Shown: positions 1 to 7,572 of the stretch, piece by piece
Layout of the letters: every line of letters begins with the position of its first letter
How positions within the stretch are numbered: position 1 is the stretch's first letter
Source of the DNA: Myxococcota bacterium
GTDB taxonomy: Bacteria > Myxococcota_A > UBA796
Length of the DNA: 64,000 nucleotides
Assembly: GCA_029251165.1 (NCBI GenBank)
Contig: JAQXDW010000014.1
Location: 51,271 to 115,270, forward strand
Reading direction: 5' to 3'
The notes under the pieces: model-generated
What the model was told of the DNA's origin: nothing
What the model saw: the letters and a program-made list of their open reading frames with translations, nothing else
The model's database searches: none
Position numbers and translations under genes: made by a program

Positions 1-666
1 GTAGAACGGTCGGAAGCCGAAGCCGAGATCGGCGACGGTTGCCGCACCGAGTGTGGTGAATTGGTTGGCGGAGGCGGGCTCACCGTCGATCACGAGATCC
101 ATCTGGCAGTGCCGGAACATCTCGGCAGCGTAGGGACCACCGACGAGGGCGGAGGCGATGCAGCGTGCCAGGACGACGAGCGCGGTCACTGGACCCGCGC
201 CGCCGTCGTAGTAGGCCTCCAGGAAGTGCGCGATGCCGGCGTTGCCGAAGATGAACCCGGCGCGGTCCTCGTCGGTGATCATCAGGGTGCGCGCGGTCGT
301 CGGCAGCGGCGGACCATCCAGCACGCGGCGAAGCATCCGCTCAGCCCCGGACCTCACGCCGACGTTGCGGGCGATGGTGTTCATGGTGCCGCCCTTGAGC
401 AGGGCGATCGTCGGCAGCGGCCGATCTGTGCCGTAGGCGGCCAGAAGTGCGGTCATGACCTGATGGATGGTGCCGTCTCCGCCGCAGATGCCGATCACCT
501 CGGGGGCCTGTCTGGCGAGCGTCACGGCGACCTGTGCGAGCGCATCGAGGCCATCCGGGCACAGCAGCGTGCCGCGCCCTTCGAGCTGCGCGGCGAGGCG
601 CTTGAGGCGACGAGGGCGCCGGCGGTTGGCGCCGCTGCGCGGATTGGCGATGATCGCCAGCGTCAT
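1..666 (-). CDS. Diacylglycerol/sphingosine-type lipid kinase, partial (C-terminus off the window)
   Basis: Translating the minus strand from 666 down to base 1 gives 222 codons without a stop, so the gene runs off the left edge. The N-terminus reads MTLAIIANPRSGANRR, typical of the DAGK catalytic domain (PF00781). It is followed by the nucleotide-binding motif GICGGDGTIHQV near residue 60 and LKGGTMNTIARN near residue 90, the family's GGDGT and GGTxN signatures. By family knowledge it phosphorylates a lipid alcohol with ATP at the membrane (YegS/DgkB-like). An in-frame ATG at 714 would add 16 arginine/proline-rich residues; 666 was preferred because the conserved domain begins there. Substrate cannot be told from sequence. 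Confidence 0.85.
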   Translation of the reverse strand, partial: MTLAIIANPRSGANRRRPRRLKRLAAQLEGRGTLLCPDGLDALAQVAVTLARQAPEVIGICGGDGTIHQVMTALLAAYGTDRPLPTIALLKGGTMNTIARNVGVRSGAERMLRRVLDGPPLPTTARTLMITDEDRAGFIFGNAGIAHFLEAYYDGGAGPVTALVVLARCIASALVGGPYAAEMFRHCQMDLVIDGEPASANQFTTLGAATVADLGFGFRPFY

Positions 667-913
667 GACCGCGCGCCGTCGAGGTGTAGGGGGACGGTGA
701 GGCTCGCGAGGCATGCCTGCCGGGCCGGCTTCCGCTGCTTCACTGAGGTGCGCGCCATCGCTCTGCTCCAGGAGGGGGGAAGGGTGCCGCTAACCGGTCT
801 GCGACCGCTCCTGGGCAGTCCGCCTGGAGAAAGTGGCCGCAGTCAATCTGGACGGCGACCTCGACACTCCGCGATCCAGGCACATTGTGTGCGGTCTCAT
901 CGCTGGTTAGGTC

Positions 914-1093
914 GTGGCTGTGCTCGCCACGACCTTCTCCAGCACTGAGGTTGTCTTCTTCTTTCTCTCCTGTGCGCTGTTCATGGGCTGGCAGGCGTAC
1001 TTCTTCGTTCGCATCGTGCGGAACCCGGATCGGCGGGCAGATGCCGAGGCGGATGCTCGACGGGCGGCCTGGGAGGCATCGCTGGAGGAATAG
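914..1093 (+). CDS. Small single-span membrane protein, 59 aa, unknown function
   Basis: This GTG-started frame opens directly after an in-frame TAG at 908-910. It begins near-neutral, has a hydrophobic stretch with EVVFFFLSCALFMGWQAYFF (about residues 12-31), then a basic patch (VRIVRNPDRR) and an acidic/alanine-rich tail ending EASLEE. The third positions are GC-rich and the layout is that of a membrane-anchored small protein with a cytoplasmic tail. No family is recognised. It lies 23 bp upstream of another small plus-strand frame, with which it could be co-transcribed. No clear Shine-Dalgarno sequence precedes the GTG, so the call rests on composition and topology. Confidence 0.45.
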   Translation: MAVLATTFSSTEVVFFFLSCALFMGWQAYFFVRIVRNPDRRADAEADARRAAWEASLEE

Positions 1094-1116
1094 GGGACCG
1101 TCGGCCGTGCCGGCTG

Positions 1117-1395
1117 ATGGTGGGTACGGTGAGCGAGGCGCTGTTCTTTGTACAGGTCCACTCCGGCATCGAGAAGGGCGCGACCGACCACCCCGGCGCG
1201 CTTGTGAAGACCTCGCTGGTGCTGGGGCCGTCAGTGCTCACGATCGCGCAGTCGCGAGGAGCAGCGCGAAGTGATCTGCTGACCCTGCTGCCCGCCAGCG
1301 GGGCGCTCGGGCTGCTGGGGTCGCTGGAGCGGTACCTGCGGGGAGCATCCCCGGATCCGTCGGTGCTGCCTGTGGTGCAGGCTGCGGCGATGTGA
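1117..1395 (+). CDS. Small hypothetical protein, 92 aa
   Basis: No family is recognised. The frame has strongly GC-biased third positions like the surrounding genes. It is mostly hydrophobic/alanine-leucine with one likely helix around LLTLLPASGALGLLGSLE. A GTG at 1129 is an alternative start (protein beginning MSEALFFVQVHSG). Its last 158 bp overlap the 3' end of the convergent gene at 1238-2005. Such an overlap is uncommon, and either this frame is spurious or the neighbour's low-complexity tail is an over-extension. Codon usage in the overlap favours this strand. Confidence 0.35.
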   Translation: MVGTVSEALFFVQVHSGIEKGATDHPGALVKTSLVLGPSVLTIAQSRGAARSDLLTLLPASGALGLLGSLERYLRGASPDPSVLPVVQAAAM

Positions 1396-2005
1396 ACCGG
1401 GCTGCTGTGCCTGCAGCAGGCAGCCGCTCGTCGGGCGCGTGCAGCGCATGCTGGCAGCGCAGCACCGAGGCGATGAGGTGGGCCGGGATGTGGCTGCCTC
1501 GGTCGAGGCGGTGGCTCAGCGTGTCGAGCAGCCCCTGGGCGCGGCTGTGGGTTCGAAGGAGCTGGGAGGCGAGGTGGAGCAGCGCGAGCTCGACATCCTG
1601 CAGCGACCAGGTGAGCTCGCGAAGGTCAGAGCGCACCAGCGGCGGATGCTCCTCGCTGAGCATCCAGCGCACGGTCTCCGGGTCGCATGACATGAGCGCG
1701 CGCGCAGTGGGTGTGGGCTGCGCGCACATCCGGAGCGGGTCGGGCTGCTGTGTGCTGCGCGCGGCGGTGGTGTCCACTCCGCGCAGGGCATGGCTCGGGA
1801 GCCGGACGAGGGTGTCGAGGCTGCGGGTATGGATCTCGGCGAGCAGCTCCTGGCGGCTTGCCTCGATGGCGTCGAGCTTATTGCGCAGGAGACGCCGCTG
1901 CTCACAGGCTGAGCGCGTCAGGGTGCGGTCGGCGCGCGCGCGGGTGAGTGCGGTGCGCATGCGCAGGAGGAGGTCGGTGATCGTCGTGAGCTGGAGCAGT
2001 GCCAT
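1238..2005 (-). CDS. Hypothetical helical protein, 255 aa
   Basis: The N-terminal ~190 residues are leucine/arginine-rich and predicted helical, with a probable coiled coil around residues 35-65 (RRLLRNKLDAIEASRQELLA) and a second helical block around LTWSLQDVELALLHLASQLL. The C-terminal ~60 residues are Pro/Ala-rich and low in complexity. Codon usage is good across the helical part and poor in the tail, which overlaps the convergent small gene. It lies downstream of, and on the same strand as, the DAHP synthase with an 83-bp gap. It could be read from the same transcript, but no functional link is evident. Confidence 0.6.
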   Translation of the reverse strand: MALLQLTTITDLLLRMRTALTRARADRTLTRSACEQRRLLRNKLDAIEASRQELLAEIHTRSLDTLVRLPSHALRGVDTTAARSTQQPDPLRMCAQPTPTARALMSCDPETVRWMLSEEHPPLVRSDLRELTWSLQDVELALLHLASQLLRTHSRAQGLLDTLSHRLDRGSHIPAHLIASVLRCQHALHAPDERLPAAGTAARFTSPQPAPQAAPTDPGMLPAGTAPATPAARAPRWRAAGSADHFALLLATARS

Positions 2006-2088
2006 GTTTCATCCGGGCTGTGTCTCCAGCCCTTCTGATGCAGGTTCTGTTCCAGGCCGATCACCGCGTCGCGCGGCCTCGCAATCCC

Positions 2089-3432
2089 TCAGCGGCGCTT
2101 GCGGAGCTGCGCGGCGATGAGGAACGCCAGCTCCAGGGCCTGCTCGTGGTTCAGTCGCGGATCGACGTCGGACTCGTAGGCCCGGTGGAGGTCATCCTCG
2201 GACAGCCCACGGGCACCACCGACCACCTCGGTGACGTCCTCACCGGTCAGCTCGAAGTGGACTCCGCCGAGGATCGTGCCGGCCTCATCGTGGATGGCGA
2301 AGGCCTGCTCCAGCTCAGAGAGGATGGCGTCGAAGTGTCGGGTCTTGATTCCGGAGTCGGTCTTGTAGGTGTTGCCGTGCATCGGGTCGGAGCACCACAC
2401 CACTGAGTGTCCGCTCTTCTTGATCGCCTCGAGCAGCACGGGGAGCTTGTCAGCGATCCGCTTCTCGCCCATGCGGTGGATGAACATCAGGCGACCGGGC
2501 TCGTTGTCCGGGTTGAGGATGTTGGCGAGGTCGACCAGCTCGCCGGGGGTCATGGTCGGACCCACCTTCACGCCGATCGGGTTCTTCAGTCCACGGAAGT
2601 ACTCGATGTGGGCACCGCCGAGTGCGCGGGTGCGGTCGCCGATCCAGGGGAAGTGCGTGCCGAGGTTGTACCAGCCATCCCGGAGCGGAGGCAGCTCGCT
2701 GACCGCCTGCTCGTAGGGGAGGTGGAGGCCCTCGTGGCTGGTGTAGAATTCGGTCGCGCCCAGTTCCTCAAGGCGTCGACCGACCATGGTCTCCAGGAAG
2801 CGCACCGCGCCCGACATCTCGCGGACGATCTGAGCGTACTGATCGGAGCGCGTTGCCTGATCGGCGAAGGAGAGATCCCAGACCTGGGGGTTGTGGACAT
2901 CACCGAAGCCACCAGAGAGCAGGCTGCGGATGAAGTTGATGGTCATCGCCGAGCGAGAGTAAGCCTCCAGGAGGTTCTTCGGATCGGGACGGCGGTCTTC
3001 GGGCGTGAACTGCGGCCGGTTGATGAGATCGCCGCGGTAGCTGGGCAGGCTCACGCCGTCGATGGTCTCGGTGTTGCTGGAGCGGGGCTTGGCGTACTGC
3101 CCGGCGATCCGTCCGACCCGCACGACCTGCTTGCCGCCGCCGTGGATGAGCACGAGGCTCATCTTCAGCAGGATCTTGAGCTTGGAGTCGATGCTGCTGG
3201 AGCGGCAGTCGGTGAACTTCTCCGAGCAGTCGCCGCCCTGGAGCAGAAAGCACTCGCCCCGGCTGACGGCGGCGAGGTGGTTCTTGAGCTTCTCCACCTC
3301 CCAGCTCGTCACGATGGGGGGCAGGGTGGTGAGCTGCTTCAGGGTGCGCTCAAGCTCGGCCTCATCATCATATTCAGCCTGCTGGCTGACGGGCTTGCTG
3401 CGCCAGGAGTCGATGGTCCAGTCTGCGGGCAT
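2089..3432 (-). CDS. Class II (plant-type) 3-deoxy-7-phosphoheptulonate synthase
   Basis: This enzyme condenses phosphoenolpyruvate and erythrose 4-phosphate to DAHP, the first committed step of the shikimate pathway, in the cytoplasm. The 447-residue product carries the class II signatures in order: SWRSKPVSQQAEY near the start, FLLQGGDCSEKF, GQYAKPRS, the SHEGLHLPYE region, GVKVGPTMTP, HRMGEKR, WCSDPMHGN and HFELTGEDVTEVVGG. Length is normal for the class. ATG 3432 was chosen because it has a well-spaced GAGGAA site; an upstream in-frame ATG at 3465 adds 11 residues but has a poorly spaced site. It follows the TDP2-like gene on the same strand. A single-copy role in aromatic amino acid supply is expected. 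Confidence 0.95.
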   Translation of the reverse strand: MPADWTIDSWRSKPVSQQAEYDDEAELERTLKQLTTLPPIVTSWEVEKLKNHLAAVSRGECFLLQGGDCSEKFTDCRSSSIDSKLKILLKMSLVLIHGGGKQVVRVGRIAGQYAKPRSSNTETIDGVSLPSYRGDLINRPQFTPEDRRPDPKNLLEAYSRSAMTINFIRSLLSGGFGDVHNPQVWDLSFADQATRSDQYAQIVREMSGAVRFLETMVGRRLEELGATEFYTSHEGLHLPYEQAVSELPPLRDGWYNLGTHFPWIGDRTRALGGAHIEYFRGLKNPIGVKVGPTMTPGELVDLANILNPDNEPGRLMFIHRMGEKRIADKLPVLLEAIKKSGHSVVWCSDPMHGNTYKTDSGIKTRHFDAILSELEQAFAIHDEAGTILGGVHFELTGEDVTEVVGGARGLSEDDLHRAYESDVDPRLNHEQALELAFLIAAQLRKRR

Positions 3433-3492
3433 GTATTCCTCGATGGCTTTACTGGAGAAGGCCATATCCCAGGCCGGGCGAAGAGCGGCGGC

Positions 3493-4233
3493 TCACTGGA
3501 GCGTCAGGGTGACCTCCAGGCCGGCATGATCAGAGGGAAACATACCGCGAGTACCAACAACCGGCTCCATCCCGAGAAAAAACAGGCCGGTCGGCTGCCA
3601 GTCGGGATGGTCGCTGAGGAAGACCCGGTCGTACCGTGCACGGCTGCGTCCGCGCTTGTTTGGGATGGTGAGGGTGTCGAAGGTGAAGCGGGTCTGCGCT
3701 GGAGAGCCGAGCAACTCCCAGGCGTCTCGGATGTTCAGCCCGGCGACCTCGGCATCTCGGAGGTTGGTGTCTCCAGCGAACACCGCCGGACCGTCGTGGC
3801 TGCGCAGGGCGTCGAGGATGACGTCGCGCTGCTGGATGCGCTCAGGGGCGCCCTCCCGGAGGCTCTCCAGGTGAGCGGTCAGCAGCAGCAGCTCTTGCCC
3901 GCTCCAGCGGACGACCGTTCGGATCAGCGAGCGGCCCATCTGGGTGGCGGCGAACCGCTGCCGGGTGGTGGAGATGAGCTGGAGGGGATCTCGGATGAAC
4001 ATCATGCAGCCGTAGCTGCTGTCGCGGGTGAGGGTGGTCGGCGCTGAGCGGTAGCCCACGCCCTGCATCCAGGGGCGAATGTGGGCGAAGAAGCTGCGCT
4101 GTGTGACCTCTTGGAGAAAGACCACGTCTGGAGCACGCGCCAGGATGATCTGGCAGGCGGCCTCGGTTCGCTCATCGATGTGTCGCGTGTCGAGACCGTC
4201 GAGGTTCCAGGAGATGAGGCGCAGTGTGGGCAT
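3493..4233 (-). CDS. TDP2-like endonuclease/exonuclease/phosphatase-fold phosphodiesterase
   Basis: The 246-residue protein has all catalytic motifs of the EEP superfamily in the arrangement of human tyrosyl-DNA phosphodiesterase 2: SWNLDGLD (N10), FLQEV (E42), HLES (H121), GDTNLRD (D155, N157) and PSDHAGL (H236). GDTNLRD and the DAWELLG segment after it are distinctive of TDP2 rather than exonuclease III or DNase I. TDP2 hydrolyses 5'-phosphotyrosyl links left by topoisomerase II, but a bacterial substrate is not established, and RNA or phospholipid headgroup roles remain possible. ATG 4233 has a GGAG site 8 nt upstream. There is no signal peptide. It is divergent from the pentapeptide-repeat gene. 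Confidence 0.85.
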   Translation of the reverse strand: MPTLRLISWNLDGLDTRHIDERTEAACQIILARAPDVVFLQEVTQRSFFAHIRPWMQGVGYRSAPTTLTRDSSYGCMMFIRDPLQLISTTRQRFAATQMGRSLIRTVVRWSGQELLLLTAHLESLREGAPERIQQRDVILDALRSHDGPAVFAGDTNLRDAEVAGLNIRDAWELLGSPAQTRFTFDTLTIPNKRGRSRARYDRVFLSDHPDWQPTGLFFLGMEPVVGTRGMFPSDHAGLEVTLTLQ

Positions 4234-4333
4234 CTGATTCTCTCCAGGAGGTAGGGGCTCGGCTTGTGCATTGTGCGCACGTGGATGGTGGCTGGACCGA
4301 GACGAGCACCCTGGAGGCGGGCAGGAGCGCGTG

Positions 4334-5908
4334 ATGAGGTCAATGTTTGACCGTGAGAGCCCTCCGGGATCCGATAAGTCAATTCGTACTATGCGGGCCA
4401 CCTCCAAACAGAGCCAGAACCTCATCGCGCTGCTCGACAGCGGGCGCAAGGCACAGGCTGCGGAGCTGATCGCGTCGATGGGGCTGACGGGGGTGGACTT
4501 TCAGCAGTCCAGTGCTGTGCTGTCAGACCTCTCGGGGCTCTCCCTGGTCGGAGCACAGCTCTCGGGACTCTCGCTGCTCGGCAGCAAGCAGGCTGCCATC
4601 TGGCGGTACGGCTGCAACCTCTCTGGCTGCGATCTCTCCGATGCCAGCCTCGAGCACACCTTGCTCACTGAAGCGAAGCTCACCGGTGCTCGGCTTGTCG
4701 GGGCACGGGCTGGCGGGGTCCAGCTGGAGCGGGCGGACCTGTCGGGCGTAGACGGCACAGACGCCAGCCTGTTTGGTGCTCAGCTCCGAGGTGCTGTGCT
4801 CACCGGGGCCTGCCTCCAGGGGGCTGACCTCAGCTTTGCCGATCTGAGGGGCGTCGATTTTACGGCGGTCGACCTGACCAACGCTCGCCTGTACCGAGCC
4901 GATCTCCGTGGCTCTACGCTCACCGAGCTCCAGCGCCAGCAGGCCACGCTGCGCAACCTGGTCTGTGATGAGCCCATCGGCATCGAGCCCCTTGTCGTCG
5001 CACCCGGCGCGGATCTGTCTGGAGCCAACCTCTGTCGCCTGGGCCTCGTTGGCGCTGACCTCTCTGGAGTGAACTTCAGCCTCGCCGAGCTGACTGAGGC
5101 CGATCTCTCTGGCGCCGACCTCCGGGCGTCTCATCTCCGGGGGGCACAGCTCGCTCGCGCCGTCTTCCATCAGGCCGATCTTCGCGGCGTTGATCTGCGC
5201 GGCGTTGATCTCTCTGAGGTGGATCTCTCCGGTGCGTTTGTCGACCGCCACACCCGCTGGCTTGGAGGCCCTCGGCCGGGGGTGGTCTTGCTGGTTCCTG
5301 GTGTCGAGCTGCGAGGTCTTGATCTGTTCGCGTGTCGCCTCCCGGGGCTTCAATTGCAGCGTGCTCGGCTGCAGAGTCTCCAGGGGGAGGGGGCCGACCT
5401 CTGCGGCGCCAACCTCGACGGAGCAGTGCTGGAGCGCGCCGAGCTTCGCGAGGCCTCCCTCTGTGGCATTTCTGCGCGGGGGGCACGGCTGACCCGTGCG
5501 CAGCTGAGCCGGTCTGACCTCACGGACGCCGACCTCGGCGGAGCCAGCCTTCGGCGCGCGGACCTGTGCGAGGCCCAGCTGTCCGGGGCCGATCTCAACC
5601 ACACCGATCTCACTCGGGCGAACTTCAGCAGGGCGCTGATGACGGGAGTCAACCTGCGGGGCGCGGACCTGACCGGCGCGGACCTGACCGGCGCGGACCT
5701 GACCGGCGCGGACCTGACCGGCGCGGACCTGCGCAAGGCGCGGCTGCTGCGGGTGAACCTGACGGGCGCGGACCTGCGGGGGGCTGAGCTGTCGACGGCA
5801 CGGCTGAAGGGCGCGCGGATGGCTGGCGTGAAGCTGGAGGGGGCGGTGCTGCCAGCGCGGGTGACTGCGGCGGTGGATCATGATCCAAAGCAGGTCCTTT
5901 TGTTCTGA
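4334..5908 (+). CDS. Large pentapeptide-repeat protein, 524 aa
   Basis: Nearly the whole protein after residue ~50 is made of A(D/N)LxG-type pentapeptide repeats (PF00805), predicted to form a right-handed quadrilateral beta-helix. The repeat run is interrupted by two short non-repeat inserts, around residues 195-220 (ELQRQQATLRNL) and 300-325 (RHTRWLGGPRPG), which may be loops or capping elements. Near the C-terminus GADLT repeats five times without change. There is no signal peptide or membrane segment, so it is probably cytoplasmic. Small pentapeptide proteins can mimic DNA and protect gyrase, but this one is far longer and its role is unknown. ATG 4334 is preceded by GGAG at good spacing; a longer upstream frame lacks such support. 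Confidence 0.85.
   Translation: MRSMFDRESPPGSDKSIRTMRATSKQSQNLIALLDSGRKAQAAELIASMGLTGVDFQQSSAVLSDLSGLSLVGAQLSGLSLLGSKQAAIWRYGCNLSGCDLSDASLEHTLLTEAKLTGARLVGARAGGVQLERADLSGVDGTDASLFGAQLRGAVLTGACLQGADLSFADLRGVDFTAVDLTNARLYRADLRGSTLTELQRQQATLRNLVCDEPIGIEPLVVAPGADLSGANLCRLGLVGADLSGVNFSLAELTEADLSGADLRASHLRGAQLARAVFHQADLRGVDLRGVDLSEVDLSGAFVDRHTRWLGGPRPGVVLLVPGVELRGLDLFACRLPGLQLQRARLQSLQGEGADLCGANLDGAVLERAELREASLCGISARGARLTRAQLSRSDLTDADLGGASLRRADLCEAQLSGADLNHTDLTRANFSRALMTGVNLRGADLTGADLTGADLTGADLTGADLRKARLLRVNLTGADLRGAELSTARLKGARMAGVKLEGAVLPARVTAAVDHDPKQVLLF
5666..5725 (+). repeat. Four identical 15-bp tandem repeats inside the pentapeptide gene
   Basis: The unit gacctgaccggcgcg occurs four times head to tail without a mismatch, followed by a partial unit. 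Each unit encodes one DLTGA pentapeptide. Elsewhere in the gene the same peptide pattern is encoded by varied codons, so this block looks like recent slippage or unequal exchange and probably varies in copy number between strains. Confidence 0.95.
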
Positions 5909-5933
5909 GGCTGTGATGCCTCTGCCGCGCCGC

Positions 5934-6647
5934 TCACCCAGCCCGTCGCATCGCCCGCGCTCGACTCCGAGCGGCGCTCTGCCGCAGCCAGCTCTCCGCG
6001 GTGCCTTGCTCCGCCTCGCTCAGCTTTTCGATTCGGCCGCGAATTCGCTGCACCCGCTGTGTGACAGCAGCTCGACTGACCCCGAGCGCGCGTGCCAGGC
6101 GTGCCAGGCTGCCGGCGTTGAGGAGGGCGAGCAGGTAGGTGGTGTCGGCTTCAGACAGCGGTGTGCTCGGCACGGCAATGAGCGCCTGATCTGCGCGCAG
6201 CGTGTGGACGCTCCAGCCCTGGATCTCTTCCCTTCGCGCCGCGAGGGTCTCCCGCTCTCGAATCCGACGCCGTGCAGCACGCCAGAGGGTCCGATCCGCA
6301 ATGGTCCGAGTGAAGCCGAGCAGCTCGGAGAGGGTGTGGCCTCGGAACTGGTGGAGCGCGCCGGAGAGCATCTGGTAGGTCACCTCGCTGGCGATCTCCT
6401 CAAAGGCTGCCTCAGGCAGCAGGTCTTGGTATCGCCGTCGACCCACGCGATACACCCGGCCTTTCACGAATCGCGCCACGCGCTGGTACAGCCGCAGTGC
6501 CTCAGCGGAGTGCGGATTGGTCTGGAGTGCGTAGAGCGCGACCGAGAACTGCGGCGTGCTCCAGCCCGGCTCACATTTTCGCACCTGAACCTCAACACCC
6601 TGTGTCGAGCCGGACACTCTCTGTGCCGAAATACTGCGGTTTTCCAT
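5934..6647 (-). CDS. ECF-like sigma-70 family factor
   Basis: The 237-residue protein shows a region 2-like segment (EEIASEVTYQMLSGALHQF, then the FTRTIADRTLWRAARRR stretch resembling the core-binding/-10 recognition helices) at about residues 85-140. A region 4-like helix-turn-helix follows near residues 175-210 (AGSLARLARALGVSRAAVT). It should direct RNA polymerase to a small regulon. No anti-sigma gene is adjacent: the 3' neighbour is convergent and the 5' neighbour divergent. ATG 6647 has an excellent AAGGAGG site 8 nt upstream. Sequence similarity to standard ECF groups is loose, so it could be an atypical or degenerate member. Confidence 0.65.
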   Translation of the reverse strand: MENRSISAQRVSGSTQGVEVQVRKCEPGWSTPQFSVALYALQTNPHSAEALRLYQRVARFVKGRVYRVGRRRYQDLLPEAAFEEIASEVTYQMLSGALHQFRGHTLSELLGFTRTIADRTLWRAARRRIRERETLAARREEIQGWSVHTLRADQALIAVPSTPLSEADTTYLLALLNAGSLARLARALGVSRAAVTQRVQRIRGRIEKLSEAEQGTAESWLRQSAARSRARAMRRAG

Positions 6648-6772
6648 GAGCCACCCTCCTTGGGTTTGCTCACCCTACCGAACTTTGTGGCGTCCAAGGG
6701 CTCGTCATTGCAGACATTCAAATATGCTTGTCGTTGATTTGAGTGTCTACCGAATTGGACGCAGAGATGTGC

Positions 6773-6792
6773 GTGTACGGAATTCCGTACAC
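6773..6792. promoter_or_regulatory. Perfect 20-bp palindrome, candidate operator
   Basis: gtgtacggaattccgtacac is identical to its own reverse complement. It sits 47 bp upstream of the TTG start of the HTH gene at 6839, in the intergenic region divergent from the sigma-factor gene. Two further imperfect inverted repeats flank it: cattcaaat/atttgagtg at 6716-6746 and gtacc/ggtac at 6799-6815. Autoregulation by the adjacent HTH protein is the simplest reading. Confidence 0.6.
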
Positions 6793-6838
6793 CGAGCGTA
6801 CCTGGATGAGGGTACCGTTATGAACTCTGGAGGTTCGA

Positions 6839-7567
6839 TTGGGACAAGCCCTCACACTCAACAGCCGACGGCAGTCTGTTCGCAGCCTGTTTGCGCTCAT
6901 CCACGAACTGTCGCTGGGAGTGTTTGAGCAGAAGCAGCTCAAGGAAATGTGGGACGCCACCCTCTGGTCATTTGTCGGAGAGCTGCGGGAGCGCGGCTGG
7001 ACCGCCAAGTCTGTGGCCCAGATCTATGGAATGAGTCGAGACAGCCTCTACCGAACCCGCGATGCGCGCCCGCCCGAGAAGATCGACCTCAACAGCATGT
7101 GCATCATCATCCAGGCGCTTCTGGGGGCCGATGCGTCCGGGCTGTCGCTTGAGGAAATCGACGCGGCGCTTCGCGCGCACTCCCGCCGAAATCGGGCCAA
7201 GGGTGCCACCACGAAGCTGATGAAGACTCTGGACATCCTCCAGAGCAACGGCTGCATCGAGCTGAAGCGTGGTCGGTTCTTTGCCCGCTCTGGGACGGCC
7301 TTCCTGGAGAACCTTCCCCAGGAGACTGTGGACGATGAATTCGTCCGCGCTGCTGCCGGAGCCATCCGCGACAAGCGCAGCCGCCGCCCCCATGTTCTGG
7401 CGGTCTATACGATGATGGCGCCAGCGGAGACAGCGGCTCGGCGTGCATTCATGGCCCGAGCAGACCGCGCCTTCGAGGGGGTCCTCACTGAGCTTGAGGA
7501 GTGGGCTGTGGCCCAGGGCGAGACCAGTCCGTGTCAGGTTGCAATCGGATCGAGCGACAAGGCGTGA
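6839..7567 (+). CDS. Putative DNA-binding regulator with two helix-turn-helix-like segments
   Basis: No named family is recognised with certainty. Residues ~45-75 contain a plausible HTH (GWTAKSVAQIYGMSRDSLYR), and residues ~115-155 look like a winged-helix unit (TTKLMKTLDILQSNGCIELKRG with a following beta pair). There is no signal peptide or membrane segment. The start is TTG, chosen because GGAGG lies just upstream; no ATG is in frame nearby. It is preceded by a perfect 20-bp palindrome and followed after 5 bp by the small secreted-peptide gene. This suggests a regulator/peptide pair, but that link is an inference from spacing only. Confidence 0.7.
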   Translation: MGQALTLNSRRQSVRSLFALIHELSLGVFEQKQLKEMWDATLWSFVGELRERGWTAKSVAQIYGMSRDSLYRTRDARPPEKIDLNSMCIIIQALLGADASGLSLEEIDAALRAHSRRNRAKGATTKLMKTLDILQSNGCIELKRGRFFARSGTAFLENLPQETVDDEFVRAAAGAIRDKRSRRPHVLAVYTMMAPAETAARRAFMARADRAFEGVLTELEEWAVAQGETSPCQVAIGSSDKA

Positions 7568-7572
7568 CCATC

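Noticed and set aside
61..948. 295-residue plus-strand frame over the lipid kinase
   Set aside because: It is antisense to a DAGK-domain frame with clear GGDGT and GGTMN motifs; its composition is shadow-like (His/Arg/Gly).
2407..4047. 546-residue plus-strand frame
   Set aside because: It lies antisense to both the DAHP synthase and the TDP2-like gene, which have intact family motifs; no domain is seen in it.
5666..5725. CRISPR-like tandem array
   Set aside because: Units are 15 bp with no spacers and encode in-frame pentapeptides; it is a coding tandem repeat.
4523..5881. 452-residue minus-strand frame over the pentapeptide gene
   Set aside because: It consists of the antisense image of the repeats (VRAGQVRAGQ...), with no function of its own.
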